A stretch of DNA of 64,000 bases from Caribbeanibacter sp964518305 (GTDB taxonomy: Bacteria; Gemmatimonadota; Gemmatimonadetes; Palauibacterales; Palauibacteraceae), in the NCBI GenBank assembly GCA_964518305.1, contig CAZFDK010000008.1:24240-88239 (forward strand). Reading direction: 5' to 3'. The notes under the pieces were generated by a model. That model made no database searches. It saw nothing but the letters and a program-made list of their open reading frames with translations, and was not told the origin of the DNA. Below, one piece after another: positions 1-8,226 of the stretch; the first letter of the stretch is position 1; the number at the start of each line of letters is the position of its first letter. The translations under genes and the position numbers were made by a program.

Positions 1-489
1 GATGACTTCCTCGGGCTCCTTGCCCAGCAGGTCGCAGACCTCCATGCGCAGGTCCTCGGGCTGCGCCGAGGGGAGGTCGATCTTGTTGAGGACAGGGATC
101 AGCTCCAGGCCGGCGTCCATGGCCTGGTACAGCGTGGATATGGTCTGGGCCTCGATGCCCTGGGCAGCGTCGATCACCAGCAGGGCGCCCTCGCAGGCCG
201 CCAGGCTCCGGCTCACCTCGTACGTGAAATCGACGTGCCCCGGCGTGTCGATGAGGTTCAGCTCGTACTCCTCGCCGTCGCTGGCGGTGTACGGCAGCCG
301 GATGGCGTTCAGCTTGATCGTGATGCCCCGCTCCCGCTCGAGGTCCATGGAGTCGAGGACCTGCTCCTTCATCTTCCGCCGCTCCACCGCACCGGTCGCC
401 TCCAGTAGGCGATCGGCCAGCGTCGACTTGCCGTGATCCACGTGGGCGATGATGGAGAAATTCCGTATGTGGTCCAGGTCGTTGGACAC
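1..489 (-). CDS. lepA: Elongation factor 4 (LepA), N-terminal part, cut by window edge
   Basis: The translated N-terminal 163 residues are the GTPase domain of EF-4, the ribosome-associated translational GTPase that acts on stalled or mistranslocated ribosomes. The G1 loop AHVDHGKSTLADRL, switch I region with RGITIK, G3 DTPGHVDF and G4 NKID are all visible in the expected order, and the stretch ending in GKEPEEVI is typical of LepA rather than EF-Tu or EF-G. I chose the GTG at 489-487 because it gives the usual short leader before IRNFSIIAHVDHGK; no strong Shine-Dalgarno precedes it. The C-terminal two thirds lie outside the window. Confidence 0.93.
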   Translation of the reverse strand, partial: MSNDLDHIRNFSIIAHVDHGKSTLADRLLEATGAVERRKMKEQVLDSMDLERERGITIKLNAIRLPYTASDGEEYELNLIDTPGHVDFTYEVSRSLAACEGALLVIDAAQGIEAQTISTLYQAMDAGLELIPVLNKIDLPSAQPEDLRMEVCDLLGKEPEEVI

Positions 490-701
490 GGAGCTGTCTG
501 GCCTCTGTGGTCGGGGTGCGTTCAGCCTCTCTCGCGGCTCGTCCGAGCCTCCGGGTTCCGCGGACCGGGGATCGATCTCGCGCCGCCGGCCCCCTCCGGA
601 GCTCGGCTCGGAACCGGAACACTCATACCGTGCCATCCGGACGCCGGTCCGGACGCGGGAGGGCGAGCACGTACGCGGACGTCCCGGCTCGGTCCCTCGG
701 A

Positions 702-1385
702 TCAGGCTCGCGGAAAGCGGACGCGGAAGGGACCGTCGCCGGCGTCCCGAGGCTCGACCTCGCCCCCGGCCCGCCGGGCCTGCGCCACGAGCTCCGCCCT
801 CTTCCCTCCACCCTCCCACGGGGCTCCCGGCCCGACCTCGATCCACGGACCATCGTCGCCGGAGCCCGCCGCCAGGTAGGGCTCCTCCCCCTCCCGGGCC
901 GCGTGGCGGGCGCCGGAAGCGGCGCCCAGGACCAGCGCCAGGAGGCCCCCTTCCCTGACCCGGGTCGACGAGCCCCCGCCCTCCTCGCCGGCATCCGGAA
1001 GGCGCAGGCGCAGCTCCTGCCCGTCTTCCCGCTCGTCGAGCCGAAAAGCATCGGCCGCCTCTCGCAGGAGCTCGAGCAGGTCGACGCCGGTCCGGGGCTC
1101 GTCGGGCGAGCGCCGGGCCAGGGCGATGAGCATCCGTATGCGTCCGTCCACGCGTCGGATGTTCTGGTCCACCACGCTCGTCAGCCGCTCTGTCTCCTCC
1201 TCGTCGCCCTTCGCAGCCCGCATGCGGATCACCTCCAGATTGACCGTGATGGCCTGGAACGGGTTCTTGAGCTGGTGGGCGATCCGGTCCACGGCCTCGG
1301 CCAGGACCGAGCTCTTCGCCTCGGCGCCCAGGCTCCCCGGATCCTCCGCATCGGGCACCTCCAACCCGCCACCGCGGCCGCTCAC
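702..1385 (-). CDS. Reduced histidine kinase-like protein (DHp helix pair, no clear ATPase boxes)
   Basis: This 227-residue soluble protein has one recognisable segment, a HisKA/DHp helical hairpin: the H-box reads RIAHQLKNPFQAITVNLEVI with the presumptive phospho-acceptor His at about residue 37, followed by a second helix with VVDQNIRRVDGRIRML. The C-terminal 100 residues sit where a HATPase domain belongs, but I see no N box, no DxGxG and no G2 box. It has no sensor or membrane segment. The GTG start overlaps the stop of the MBL hydrolase gene by GTGA, so the two are probably translationally coupled. It could be a degenerate kinase or a Spo0B/ChpT-like phosphotransferase; the function is inferred only from the H-box. 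Confidence 0.7.
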   Translation of the reverse strand: MSGRGGGLEVPDAEDPGSLGAEAKSSVLAEAVDRIAHQLKNPFQAITVNLEVIRMRAAKGDEEETERLTSVVDQNIRRVDGRIRMLIALARRSPDEPRTGVDLLELLREAADAFRLDEREDGQELRLRLPDAGEEGGGSSTRVREGGLLALVLGAASGARHAAREGEEPYLAAGSGDDGPWIEVGPGAPWEGGGKRAELVAQARRAGGEVEPRDAGDGPFRVRFPRA

Positions 1386-2158
1386 AGCTCCACCACGAGG
1401 CCGTCGTGAGCCGGACGAACGCCATCGGGCAGCCGCTCCGCCGTCTCGCCGTGCTCGAGACGGTGGGTCATGTGCGTGAGGAACGTCCTCTCCGCGCCGA
1501 TCCTCCGGGCAACGTCCACGGCCTCCTCCACGTTGAAGTGGATCGGATGGGGGTTGCCGAACCACAGCGCGTTCACCGTCAGCACCCGTACCCCCTCCAG
1601 CAGCGGCAGGGTCTTTTCCGGGATCTCCTTGGCGTCGACGACCACCGCCAGGTCCCCCACACGCAACCCGTAGCTGGTGTAGCTGCCGTGCGGACAGCCG
1701 AAGGGCGTGACCTCGAACCCGGCGGCGGAAAAGGGCTCCCGATCGCGAAAGGACCGGAGTTCCAGGTCCGGGATCGCGCTCCCCGGATCCGGCTCCACCT
1801 GCTCCGAGAAGATGTAGGGGAATCGGTCCCGGACCTCGTCCCGGTACTCCCGGGCCACGTGCACCGGGAGCGCGTGCTCGGAACGCAGCGTGAAGATCCG
1901 GAGGTCGTCGACGCCGTGGAGGTGATCGGCGTGGGGGTGGGTGATGAACGCGGAGTCCACCTGCCGCACTCCGGCCTCCACGAGCTGCAGACGCAGCTCG
2001 GGAGGGGTGTCCACCAGAAGACGCCGGCCGTCCTCCTCGAGGAGCATCCCGTGGCGGGTCCGCTGATTCCGGGGGTCCTCGGAGCGACACACCGCGCACC
2101 GACAGCCGATGACCGGCACGCCGAAGGAGGTCCCGGTGCCGAGGAATCGGATCTTCAT
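1382..2158 (-). CDS. MBL-fold metallohydrolase, PhnP/RNase Z-like
   Basis: A 258-residue metallo-beta-lactamase fold hydrolase. It opens with KIRFLGTGTSFGVPVIGC, a glycine-rich first strand and loop shared with PhnP-type cyclic phosphodiesterases. Metal ligands are visible in THPHADHLHGVDDLR (HxHxDH), in PFGCPHGSYTSYGLRV, in the Asp of VVVDAKEIPE and in the late His residues FLTHMTHRLEH. Two Cys pairs near the N terminus (CRCAVC) match the structural zinc site of PhnP relatives. It lies 67 bp downstream of pyruvate kinase on the same strand and overlaps the kinase-like gene by 4 bp, so a three-gene transcript is likely. The substrate is unknown. Confidence 0.88.
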   Translation of the reverse strand: MKIRFLGTGTSFGVPVIGCRCAVCRSEDPRNQRTRHGMLLEEDGRRLLVDTPPELRLQLVEAGVRQVDSAFITHPHADHLHGVDDLRIFTLRSEHALPVHVAREYRDEVRDRFPYIFSEQVEPDPGSAIPDLELRSFRDREPFSAAGFEVTPFGCPHGSYTSYGLRVGDLAVVVDAKEIPEKTLPLLEGVRVLTVNALWFGNPHPIHFNVEEAVDVARRIGAERTFLTHMTHRLEHGETAERLPDGVRPAHDGLVVEL

Positions 2159-2225
2159 GCCGGGCGGGCGCTCCGCCGCGACCGGGGCGGCGACGGCGCC
2201 GTAGCAGGCTCGACCACGGCGCCCG

Positions 2226-3674
2226 CTACAGCTGTTCGATACGCATCATGTTGGTCGTCCCGGGAACGTGGAATGGGACCCCGGCGGTGACGACGAAGCC
2301 GTCCCCCTCCTCGCCGAAGCCGGCGCTCAGGGCCTCGCCCCGGGCCCGCCCCACCATGGTCCGGTAGCTGACCTCGTCCCGGAGGAGTACCGGATACACG
2401 CCCCAGACCAGGGCCAGCTGGTTGTAGGTGTGCCACTGGTCCGTGACGGCCAGGATCGGGACCGTCGGCCTCTGGGCAGACATGACGCGGGCGGTGAACC
2501 CGCTCCGGGTCAGGGTGACGATGAACGGCAGGTCGAGTCGCTCCACGGCCTGCAGCGATGCGGCGGCGATGGCCGCGGACGTCGTCTGCTGGACCTCGGC
2601 GCGCTGATCACGTTCCCGCAGGGTCACCCGCCCGGCCTCGGCCCCGCTCTCCTCCTCGGTGCGGCGGATTATGCGCTCCATCGTCCGCACGGCCTCGACG
2701 GGATACTCGCCGATGGCCGTCTCTCCCGAGAGCATCACGGCGTCGGTCCCGTCCAGCAGTGCGTTGGCCACGTCGGAGACCTCCGCACGGGTGGGCCGCG
2801 GCTGATCCGTCATGGAGTCGAGCATCTGGGTGGCGGTGATGCTCGGCCGCGCGAAGCGCTGTCCCTCCTGGATGATCTGCTTCTGCACCATGGGGACTTC
2901 CTCGTACGGGAGCTCCACTCCCAGGTCTCCCCGGGCCACCATCACGCCGTCGCTCTCCCGGAGGATCGCCGGCAGATCGGTGAGCGCCTGGTCCTTCTCG
3001 ATCTTGGAGATGATGAGCGTCTCGTCGCTGCACCGGTCCCGGAGGGCCCGCACGTCGTCGGCTCGCCGGACGAAGCTGAGGGCCACGTAGTCGACACCGA
3101 GCTCTTCGACGAACTCCAGGTCCTCCTCGTCCTTCTGCGTCAGGCTGGAGGCGCCGACCTCGACCCCGGGCAGATTCATTCCCTTCTGCGCCTTCAGGAG
3201 GCCGGCGGTGCGGACGCGGGCCACGACGCCGGGGGGCTCCACACGCTCCACCTCCATCTCGATCCTCCCGTCGTCCAGGAGGACCGTGTCGCCGGGCGCG
3301 AGGTCGTCGGCCAGTCCGGAGTAGGTGGTGGCGATGCAGCGCTCGGGCGGGACGCCGGCGGCCCTCTCCGTGCCCTCCGGCACGAAGCAGTACACCTGGT
3401 CCTCCTCCAGGTCGATCGGCGCTCTCAGGTCGCTCACCCGTATCCGCGGCCCCTGCAGGTCGGCGACGACCGCCAGCGGCCGCCCGTACTCCCGGGCGAG
3501 GTCGCGTACCGTCTCGATGACCCCGGCGGTCTGCTCGTACGTCGCGTGGGAGAAGTTGAGGCGGACGGCGTTCATCCCCGCCTCGAACAGCTCGCGCAGA
3601 GTCTCCGGCTCGGCACTGGCCGGGCCCACCGTGCACACGATCTTGGCTCGCCTGAAGTCGGGTGCGGCCGTCAT
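2226..3674 (-). CDS. pyk: Pyruvate kinase
   Basis: A 482-residue enzyme converting phosphoenolpyruvate and ADP to pyruvate and ATP at the end of glycolysis. The start MTAAPDFRRAKIVCTVGPAS gives the family's normal N terminus; the open frame runs about 160 codons further upstream, but that stretch has no similarity and was left out. Visible motifs are the A-domain NAVRLNFSH, the B-domain between about residues 70 and 170, the catalytic ISKIEKDQAL and MVARGDLGVELP, ITATQMLDSM and GTDAVMLSGETAIGEYP, and a complete C-terminal regulatory domain ending near GTTNMMRIEQL. It is the first gene of the run pyk, MBL hydrolase, kinase-like protein. Confidence 0.97.
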   Translation of the reverse strand: MTAAPDFRRAKIVCTVGPASAEPETLRELFEAGMNAVRLNFSHATYEQTAGVIETVRDLAREYGRPLAVVADLQGPRIRVSDLRAPIDLEEDQVYCFVPEGTERAAGVPPERCIATTYSGLADDLAPGDTVLLDDGRIEMEVERVEPPGVVARVRTAGLLKAQKGMNLPGVEVGASSLTQKDEEDLEFVEELGVDYVALSFVRRADDVRALRDRCSDETLIISKIEKDQALTDLPAILRESDGVMVARGDLGVELPYEEVPMVQKQIIQEGQRFARPSITATQMLDSMTDQPRPTRAEVSDVANALLDGTDAVMLSGETAIGEYPVEAVRTMERIIRRTEEESGAEAGRVTLRERDQRAEVQQTTSAAIAAASLQAVERLDLPFIVTLTRSGFTARVMSAQRPTVPILAVTDQWHTYNQLALVWGVYPVLLRDEVSYRTMVGRARGEALSAGFGEEGDGFVVTAGVPFHVPGTTNMMRIEQL

Positions 3675-4104
3675 CTGCAGTGGAAGCGGGGTGTCATGCG
3701 AACGTCGATCGAGGGAAGCGGGTGTCGCTCGGTGTCCTTCGTCCCCGGGGGAAGCGCCCACGGTCCCGGGGAGTTCGCTCGACCCGGAGCCTGCAGGTCG
3801 AGATCCGGGGAACGGTGGCGGACCGGAAGGCTCACGCATGCAGTCGCGCGTGCAGCGCCGGCGGAACAGTAGCCGCTGCGCGAAGGACGAGCAAACCTCC
3901 AGCGTCCGTCGAACGGCAGTTCGAAGGGTTGTCGCCACCCCCCTCCGAGAGTAGATTTTCGGCCGAGGATCGAGCACACGGCGTACCGCGCAGCACCCGG
4001 TCGGCGACCCGGCGAGTGATCCCACGCGGCGGGCCTTTCCAAGAACAGATGTTCTCCACGCCACGGACGCGCTTTCCGGCGGTTTTCCTGCACCTGGAGG
4101 CACG
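3675..4104. other. Intergenic region between pyk and the csp pair
   Basis: These 430 bp separate the divergent pyk and csp genes and should carry both promoters and the long leader usual for cold-shock genes. I found no convincing ORF, RNA gene or clear -35/-10 pair. The open frame that continues upstream from pyk across this stretch lacks protein-like character. Confidence 0.5.
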
Positions 4105-4332
4105 ATGAGCCGATTGACCGGTACGGTGTAGTGGTTCTCGCAGCCGAAGGGATACGGGTTCATAGAGGATCAGGACGGACGCGACCTCTCCCTCCACTAT
4201 ACGGCGATCGAGGGCTCCGGCTTTCGATCGCTCGAGGAGGGCGAGAGCGTCGAGTTCTCGGTTCGGCAGACCGACCGCGGTCTCCAGGCCCGGGACGTGA
4301 TACGCACCGACCAGACAGCCTCGGCCGGCTGA
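4105..4332 (+). pseudogene. Cold-shock domain protein interrupted by an in-frame TAG at codon 9
   Basis: From ATG 4105, preceded by a good GGAGG, the frame reads MSRLTGTV, then TAG, then WFSQPKGYGFIEDQDGRD and a complete beta-barrel tail to TGA at 4330. In CspA-family proteins the residue at the TAG is Lys (GTVKWF), so one AAG-to-TAG change explains the stop. RNP1 (KGYGFI) is intact, but the RNP2 position reads LSLHY instead of VFVH. No ATG, GTG or TTG follows the stop in time to rebuild the domain. It lies 61 bp upstream of an intact csp. Other genes in the window end in TAG, which argues against codon reassignment and for a recently inactivated tandem copy. Confidence 0.85.
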
Positions 4333-4393
4333 CGCACTGTCGCGGTTCGCCGGTCGGGGCGACGACTCAAGCAACACGGAAGGAGAGGGTTCG

Positions 4394-4807
4394 ATGACTC
4401 GCAAGACCGGCAACGTGAAGTGGTTTTCGAACGAGAAGGGTTACGGATTCATCGAGCAGGAAGATGGTGAGGACGTCTTCGTCCACCACTCGGACATCGA
4501 GGGCGACGGCTACAAGACACTGAAGCAGGGCGAGATGGTCGAGTACGAGATCATCGAGGCGGACAAGGGGCCCAAGGCCCAGAGCGTCGTCCGCAGCGAC
4601 GGTGCCGACGGAAACGGCTCCGACGCCTCGTCCGAGAGCCGGGAGGCCGGCGGCGAGTCGTCGGCACGAAACGGCGGCTCCAGCCGGAGCGCCCCCTCCG
4701 CCGGGTCAAGCTCCGACGGCTCGGAACGGAACGAGCCACAGGCGGACTCCAGCCTCGCCAGCCAGCTCAGAAAGAAGCTCACCGACCGCTTCCTGAGCGG
4801 AAGCTGA
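4394..4807 (+). CDS. Cold-shock domain protein with Ser/Gly-rich tail
   Basis: A 137-residue single-stranded nucleic acid binder. Residues 1-68 are a full cold-shock domain with GNVKWFSNEKGYGFIEQ (RNP1) and DVFVHHSDIE (RNP2). The remaining 70 residues are low-complexity Ser/Gly/Glu/Asp sequence, unlike the 66-70 residue CspA type, ending in a short basic amphipathic segment LRKKLTDRF. AAGGAGA lies at good spacing before the ATG. It follows the interrupted csp and precedes rpsU, a setting consistent with RNA chaperone work in translation. Confidence 0.93.
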   Translation: MTRKTGNVKWFSNEKGYGFIEQEDGEDVFVHHSDIEGDGYKTLKQGEMVEYEIIEADKGPKAQSVVRSDGADGNGSDASSESREAGGESSARNGGSSRSAPSAGSSSDGSERNEPQADSSLASQLRKKLTDRFLSGS

Positions 4808-4979
4808 GCGCTCCCGGGGTCCGGGAACAGGCCGTCCTCTCGGGGGTTCTACGAGGGGCGACCAGCCTCACAGCTGTGGATCAGCCGGACGGCTGAACCG
4901 AAACGAACGAAGGCGACGAGGACGCTGGCGGCGCTGCCCTGGCCCGCGTTGTTTTCCCGACCCTCAGGAGGGGATGTAG

Positions 4980-5165
4980 TTGGAGTATCGAGTCGGCAGG
5001 AACGAGGATCTCAACCGCGCGCTCAGGAAGTTCCGACGCAAGGTGCAGCGGGCCGGCATCTTCCGTGACATGAAGAGAATTCGCTATTACGAGAAGCCCA
5101 GCGAGGCACGACGCCGCAAGGAGAAGGCGGCCGCCCGCCGACGGCGCCGCCGACAGCGGAGCTGA
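4980..5165 (+). CDS. rpsU: 30S ribosomal protein bS21
   Basis: This 61-residue very basic protein has the bS21 signature: LEYRVGRNEDLNRALRKFRR, then AGIFRDMKRIRYYEKPSE and an Arg/Lys-rich C terminus. bS21 sits near the anti-Shine-Dalgarno end of 16S rRNA and helps initiation. The start is a TTG at 4980, fixed by AGGAGGGG six bases upstream; a strong SD with a weak start codon is notable for a ribosomal gene. A strong terminator follows 49 bp after the stop. Confidence 0.95.
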   Translation: MEYRVGRNEDLNRALRKFRRKVQRAGIFRDMKRIRYYEKPSEARRRKEKAAARRRRRRQRS

Positions 5166-5213
5166 GCCGCCGGACGAGCGCGAGACCGGCTGTCGACAGC
5201 ACTCCGGCTACGA

Positions 5214-5246
5214 AACCCGCCGACCCCGCAGGTCGGCGGGTTTTTT
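5214..5246 (+). terminator. Rho-independent terminator of rpsU
   Basis: A 12-bp GC-rich stem (left arm 5214-5225, right arm 5231-5242) with a five-base loop runs directly into a tract of six T residues (5241-5246). It ends the csp-rpsU transcript and separates it from the convergent HD-domain gene. Confidence 0.92.
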
Positions 5247-5289
5247 GCTCTCTCCGGGCCTCGTCTCCTGTCGAGGCTGACTTCCGGAC

Positions 5290-6156
5290 TCAGAGCTGAA
5301 AGCGCTCCACCAGCTGCTTCTCCTCTTCCGCCTCGATGTGGGCCTCGACCTGGATGAAGCGCTCGAGACCGGATCCGGAAAGCTTCTCACGGAGAAGCTG
5401 GTCCACCTGGAACACCCCGGCCGAGTTGGTCATCTCCACGCGGACGCGCACCGGCGTCGCGTCTCCCTCCTCGATGAGCACCGACTCGATGGCGGCCGCC
5501 GACACCGAGTGGATGGATGTGGATCCGCGCTCGAAGGGGATACGTGACCGCCCTTCCGCCATGTCCAGCGCATCCGCGATCCGCAGCACCCCCGCCTCCA
5601 CGGTCAGGGGCGTGCCGCCCGCACGGTGCGCGATGATGGCGTGCAGGATCTCCGAGCGGAGGACGGTGTCCCGGGGCGGGTCGTAGAAGTCACCCAGCAG
5701 CTCCCGCAGCTTGGGCTGGGCCACGAACAGCGAGTACGCCTCGTGGTTCTCCCGATGGATCGACATGCCCACGTCGTGGAAGAGTGCCGCCATCACGACG
5801 ACGATCTCGGCGTCCTCCTTCTCCATCCCGTAGTCCCGCATCACGCTGGACGGAATGCCGGCGTCCACCAGCAGCCGGAGGAGCTTGAGGGCGGAGTTGG
5901 CGACGATCTGCATGTGCACGGGGCCGTGGTCGGACATGTTGAGCCGGTCGACGGCGTTCACGTTGGCCGCCACCCACTGGGCGTAGAGCTCGTCGTCCTC
6001 GTTCAGCCGTTCCACGAGGTCCGCCAACCTGGGGTTGTGTCGGGCCGGCACGCGGATCTGAATCCGGTCTTCGAAGCGCTCCTCCGGGGAGCCCGGCTCG
6101 GGTGGGCCGCTCCCCCCGGCCGAGGCGCCCGCGTCACTCGTGTCGTCTTCGGTCAT
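5290..6156 (-). CDS. HD-domain metal-dependent phosphohydrolase
   Basis: A 288-residue cytoplasmic protein with an HD fold. The metal-binding pattern is visible as HGPVHMQIVAN, then AALFHDVGM (the HD pair) and HAIIAHRAG. The N-terminal 35 residues are acidic and low-complexity, and the C-terminal 90 residues form a separate small domain ending EEKQLVERFQL. It resembles stand-alone HD hydrolases that act on nucleotides, but nothing shows the substrate. It lies 45 bp downstream of the aminotransferase on the same strand and converges on rpsU. Confidence 0.85.
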   Translation of the reverse strand: MTEDDTSDAGASAGGSGPPEPGSPEERFEDRIQIRVPARHNPRLADLVERLNEDDELYAQWVAANVNAVDRLNMSDHGPVHMQIVANSALKLLRLLVDAGIPSSVMRDYGMEKEDAEIVVVMAALFHDVGMSIHRENHEAYSLFVAQPKLRELLGDFYDPPRDTVLRSEILHAIIAHRAGGTPLTVEAGVLRIADALDMAEGRSRIPFERGSTSIHSVSAAAIESVLIEEGDATPVRVRVEMTNSAGVFQVDQLLREKLSGSGLERFIQVEAHIEAEEEKQLVERFQL

Positions 6157-6201
6157 GGGTCTCCTGTCGTCGGTGTCGTTTCAGAGGCAGGGTCCGAGGG
6201 C

Positions 6202-7383
6202 TCAGAGCGAGGCGAGCCGCGCGGCGGCCTTCTCCAGCGTCTCCTCCGTCTTGCAGAAGGCGAACCGCACGAGATCTCGTCCACGCTCCGGCTCGGAAAA
6301 GAAGCTCGATCCCGGAACGGGTGCGACACCGACCTCCCGCGTCAGCCAGTGCGCGAACTCGTCGTCGGGCAGGTCGCTCACGGCCGAGAAGTCCGCGAGG
6401 ACGTAGTAGGCCCCCTCCGGACGCGAGCAGCGGAACCCGGCCCCGATGAGAGCCTCGTGCAGGATCTCCCGCCTCCTGCGGTAGTCCTCCTCGAGAGCCT
6501 CGTAATACTCCGCTCCGAGCTGCTCCAGGCCCGCCGCCACTCCCTCCTGCAGCGGCGCGGGGGCACCGACGGTCAGAAAATCGTGGACCTTCCGGATCGC
6601 ATCGGTGGCCTCCGGCGGCGCCACGATCCACCCGATCCTCCAACCCGTGATGGAGAACGTCTTGGAGGCCCCGCTCACCGTGACCGTGCGCTCCCGCATG
6701 CCGGGCAGGGAAGCCATCGAACGGTGCTCTCCCTCGTACCAGATGTGCTCGTAGATCTCGTCCGTGAACACGTAGGCGTCGTGCCGGCGGCACAGCTCCG
6801 CCACCCCCTCCATCTCCCGGCGGTCGAAGACCCGGCCCGTGGGGTTGTTCGGCGTGTTCAGAACCACGGCCCGGGTCCGGTCGCTGAAGGCACGCTGCAG
6901 CCGCTCGAGGTCGATGGTGCGGTCTTCGGCCAGCCGGACGAACACCGGCTCGGCCCCGCACAGCTCGGCATCGGGGCCGTAGTTCTCGTAGAACGGCTCG
7001 AGGATGACGACTTCGTCACCGGGGTTCACCAGGGCGAGAAACGTGGAGGCCATGGCCTCGGTGGCCCCGCAGGCCACGGTGATCTCGCGGTCCGGGTCCA
7101 CGTCGAGGTCGTAGTGCCGGGACTGGTGCGCGGCGATTGCCTCCCGCAGGCGGTCGCTCCCCCAGGTGATGGCGTACTGGTTGATCCCCTCGGCGATGGC
7201 CCGCTGCCCCTCCCGCTTGATCAGATCGGGCGCGGGAAAATTGGGGAAGCCCTGCGCCAGGTTGACGGCGTCGTGCTTCCGTGCCAGGCGGGTCATGCCC
7301 CGGATCACGGACTCCGTGAAACCGTGGGTGCGCCTGGCCGTGCCCGCCGAAACGTCCGACGCAGTCTCGTCTGCGGTCTCCAA
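6202..7383 (-). CDS. PLP-dependent aminotransferase, class I/II
   Basis: A fold-type I aminotransferase of the kynurenine/methionine/aspartate group. Landmarks are NLAQGFPNFPAPDLIK near the N terminus, GATEAMASTFLALVNPGDEV, LNTPNNPTGRVF, TDEIYEHIWY, the PLP-binding Lys in SGASKTFSITGWRIGW and the substrate-carboxylate Arg in LVRFAFCK. The open frame extends to 7515, but GGGAGG eight bases before a TTG at 7383 and a family-like N terminus favour the shorter form (393 residues); the start is uncertain. The donor amino acid cannot be told from sequence. It probably shares a transcript with the HD protein. Confidence 0.9.
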   Translation of the reverse strand: METADETASDVSAGTARRTHGFTESVIRGMTRLARKHDAVNLAQGFPNFPAPDLIKREGQRAIAEGINQYAITWGSDRLREAIAAHQSRHYDLDVDPDREITVACGATEAMASTFLALVNPGDEVVILEPFYENYGPDAELCGAEPVFVRLAEDRTIDLERLQRAFSDRTRAVVLNTPNNPTGRVFDRREMEGVAELCRRHDAYVFTDEIYEHIWYEGEHRSMASLPGMRERTVTVSGASKTFSITGWRIGWIVAPPEATDAIRKVHDFLTVGAPAPLQEGVAAGLEQLGAEYYEALEEDYRRRREILHEALIGAGFRCSRPEGAYYVLADFSAVSDLPDDEFAHWLTREVGVAPVPGSSFFSEPERGRDLVRFAFCKTEETLEKAAARLASL

Positions 7384-7610
7384 GGTCTGAGCCTCCCTGC
7401 CGTATACGTGGTCCGCGCCGGGTGCGTCGAGCGGCCGGCTGTCCCCGGCGGCGACGGGCGGCGACGGCCCGATCATCACGGGGCAATATGCAGAGGCGCG
7501 GGGTACGGGTGTCAACGTGGCGGCCGGCCGCCGCGAGGCGAGGAACGAACCTCCGACCGCCGGAGTTAAAGATACACGCGTGTCCCATCCCCAGCGGCCG
7601 GGAGGCCACA

Positions 7611-8225
7611 GTGAGTCGACGACAGATGGAGCGGCGGAAGTTTCGCCAGGCGCTCATTCCGGGCATCGTACTCTCTCTCGCTGCCCACCTGCTCCTGCTC
7701 GGACTCGGCAACTTCGGCCTTCCGTCATGGACCGACACGGACTCGAACCGGGACCGTGAGGAACGGGCCCATGAGTGGGCGGATCGGAGCCTCGAGGTCG
7801 TGAACCTCCGGCCCAGGGCGGTCCGGAAGGCGAGGAACCCGGCCGCCGGCGCGGCCTCCTCCGACCGTCGGGCGGACAGAGCGGCCTCCAGTGCTCCCGC
7901 ACCCGCCGTGCGCGCTCCCTCCTCTCCGGCCCGGGCTGCCGAGCCCGTGGACGTCCCGTCCGTGATGGTGGCCGTCGCCGCGGAGGAGGGGGAAGAGCGC
8001 CTCAGCGCCTCGGACCTCGCCGCGCTCTTCCCGGGAGGCAGCGAGATGCCGAAGCCCACCAGCCGGGCCGCCCGCGAGGCGTCCGGGGAGTCCCGCGACG
8101 CCGGGGATCGCTTCGCGGGCGCGCGAAGCACCCGCCGCGCGGGCTCGAGCGGCGGAGGCTGCGTCGTCCGCCCCGGGACCGCCATCAACCGACGGTTCCC
8201 GGAGGACATCACCATCGGCGGCTGA
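7611..8225 (+). CDS. Membrane-anchored protein with TonB-like N-terminal anchor
   Basis: The GTG start is set by GGAGG five bases upstream. The protein (204 residues) opens with a basic stretch, then one membrane helix (ALIPGIVLSLAAHLLLLGLG) like the N-terminal anchor of TonB/TolA proteins, followed by a long Arg/Ala/Ser-rich region without defined domains and a short tail with one Cys (GGGCVVRPGTAINRRF). No TonB C-terminal domain is present. It abuts the next gene (stop 8225, start 8227), so the two are probably coupled. Function unknown. Confidence 0.65.
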   Translation: MSRRQMERRKFRQALIPGIVLSLAAHLLLLGLGNFGLPSWTDTDSNRDREERAHEWADRSLEVVNLRPRAVRKARNPAAGAASSDRRADRAASSAPAPAVRAPSSPARAAEPVDVPSVMVAVAAEEGEERLSASDLAALFPGGSEMPKPTSRAAREASGESRDAGDRFAGARSTRRAGSSGGGCVVRPGTAINRRFPEDITIGG

Positions 8226-8226
8226 C

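Noticed and set aside
3675..4163. N-terminal extension of pyruvate kinase by about 160 codons
   Set aside because: The frame is open, but the stretch lacks family similarity and orderly protein composition, and the internal Met gives the normal pyruvate kinase N terminus.
5165..5290. Bidirectional use of the rpsU terminator for the HD-domain gene
   Set aside because: On the minus strand the hairpin is followed by only three T residues, so it is a poor terminator in that direction.
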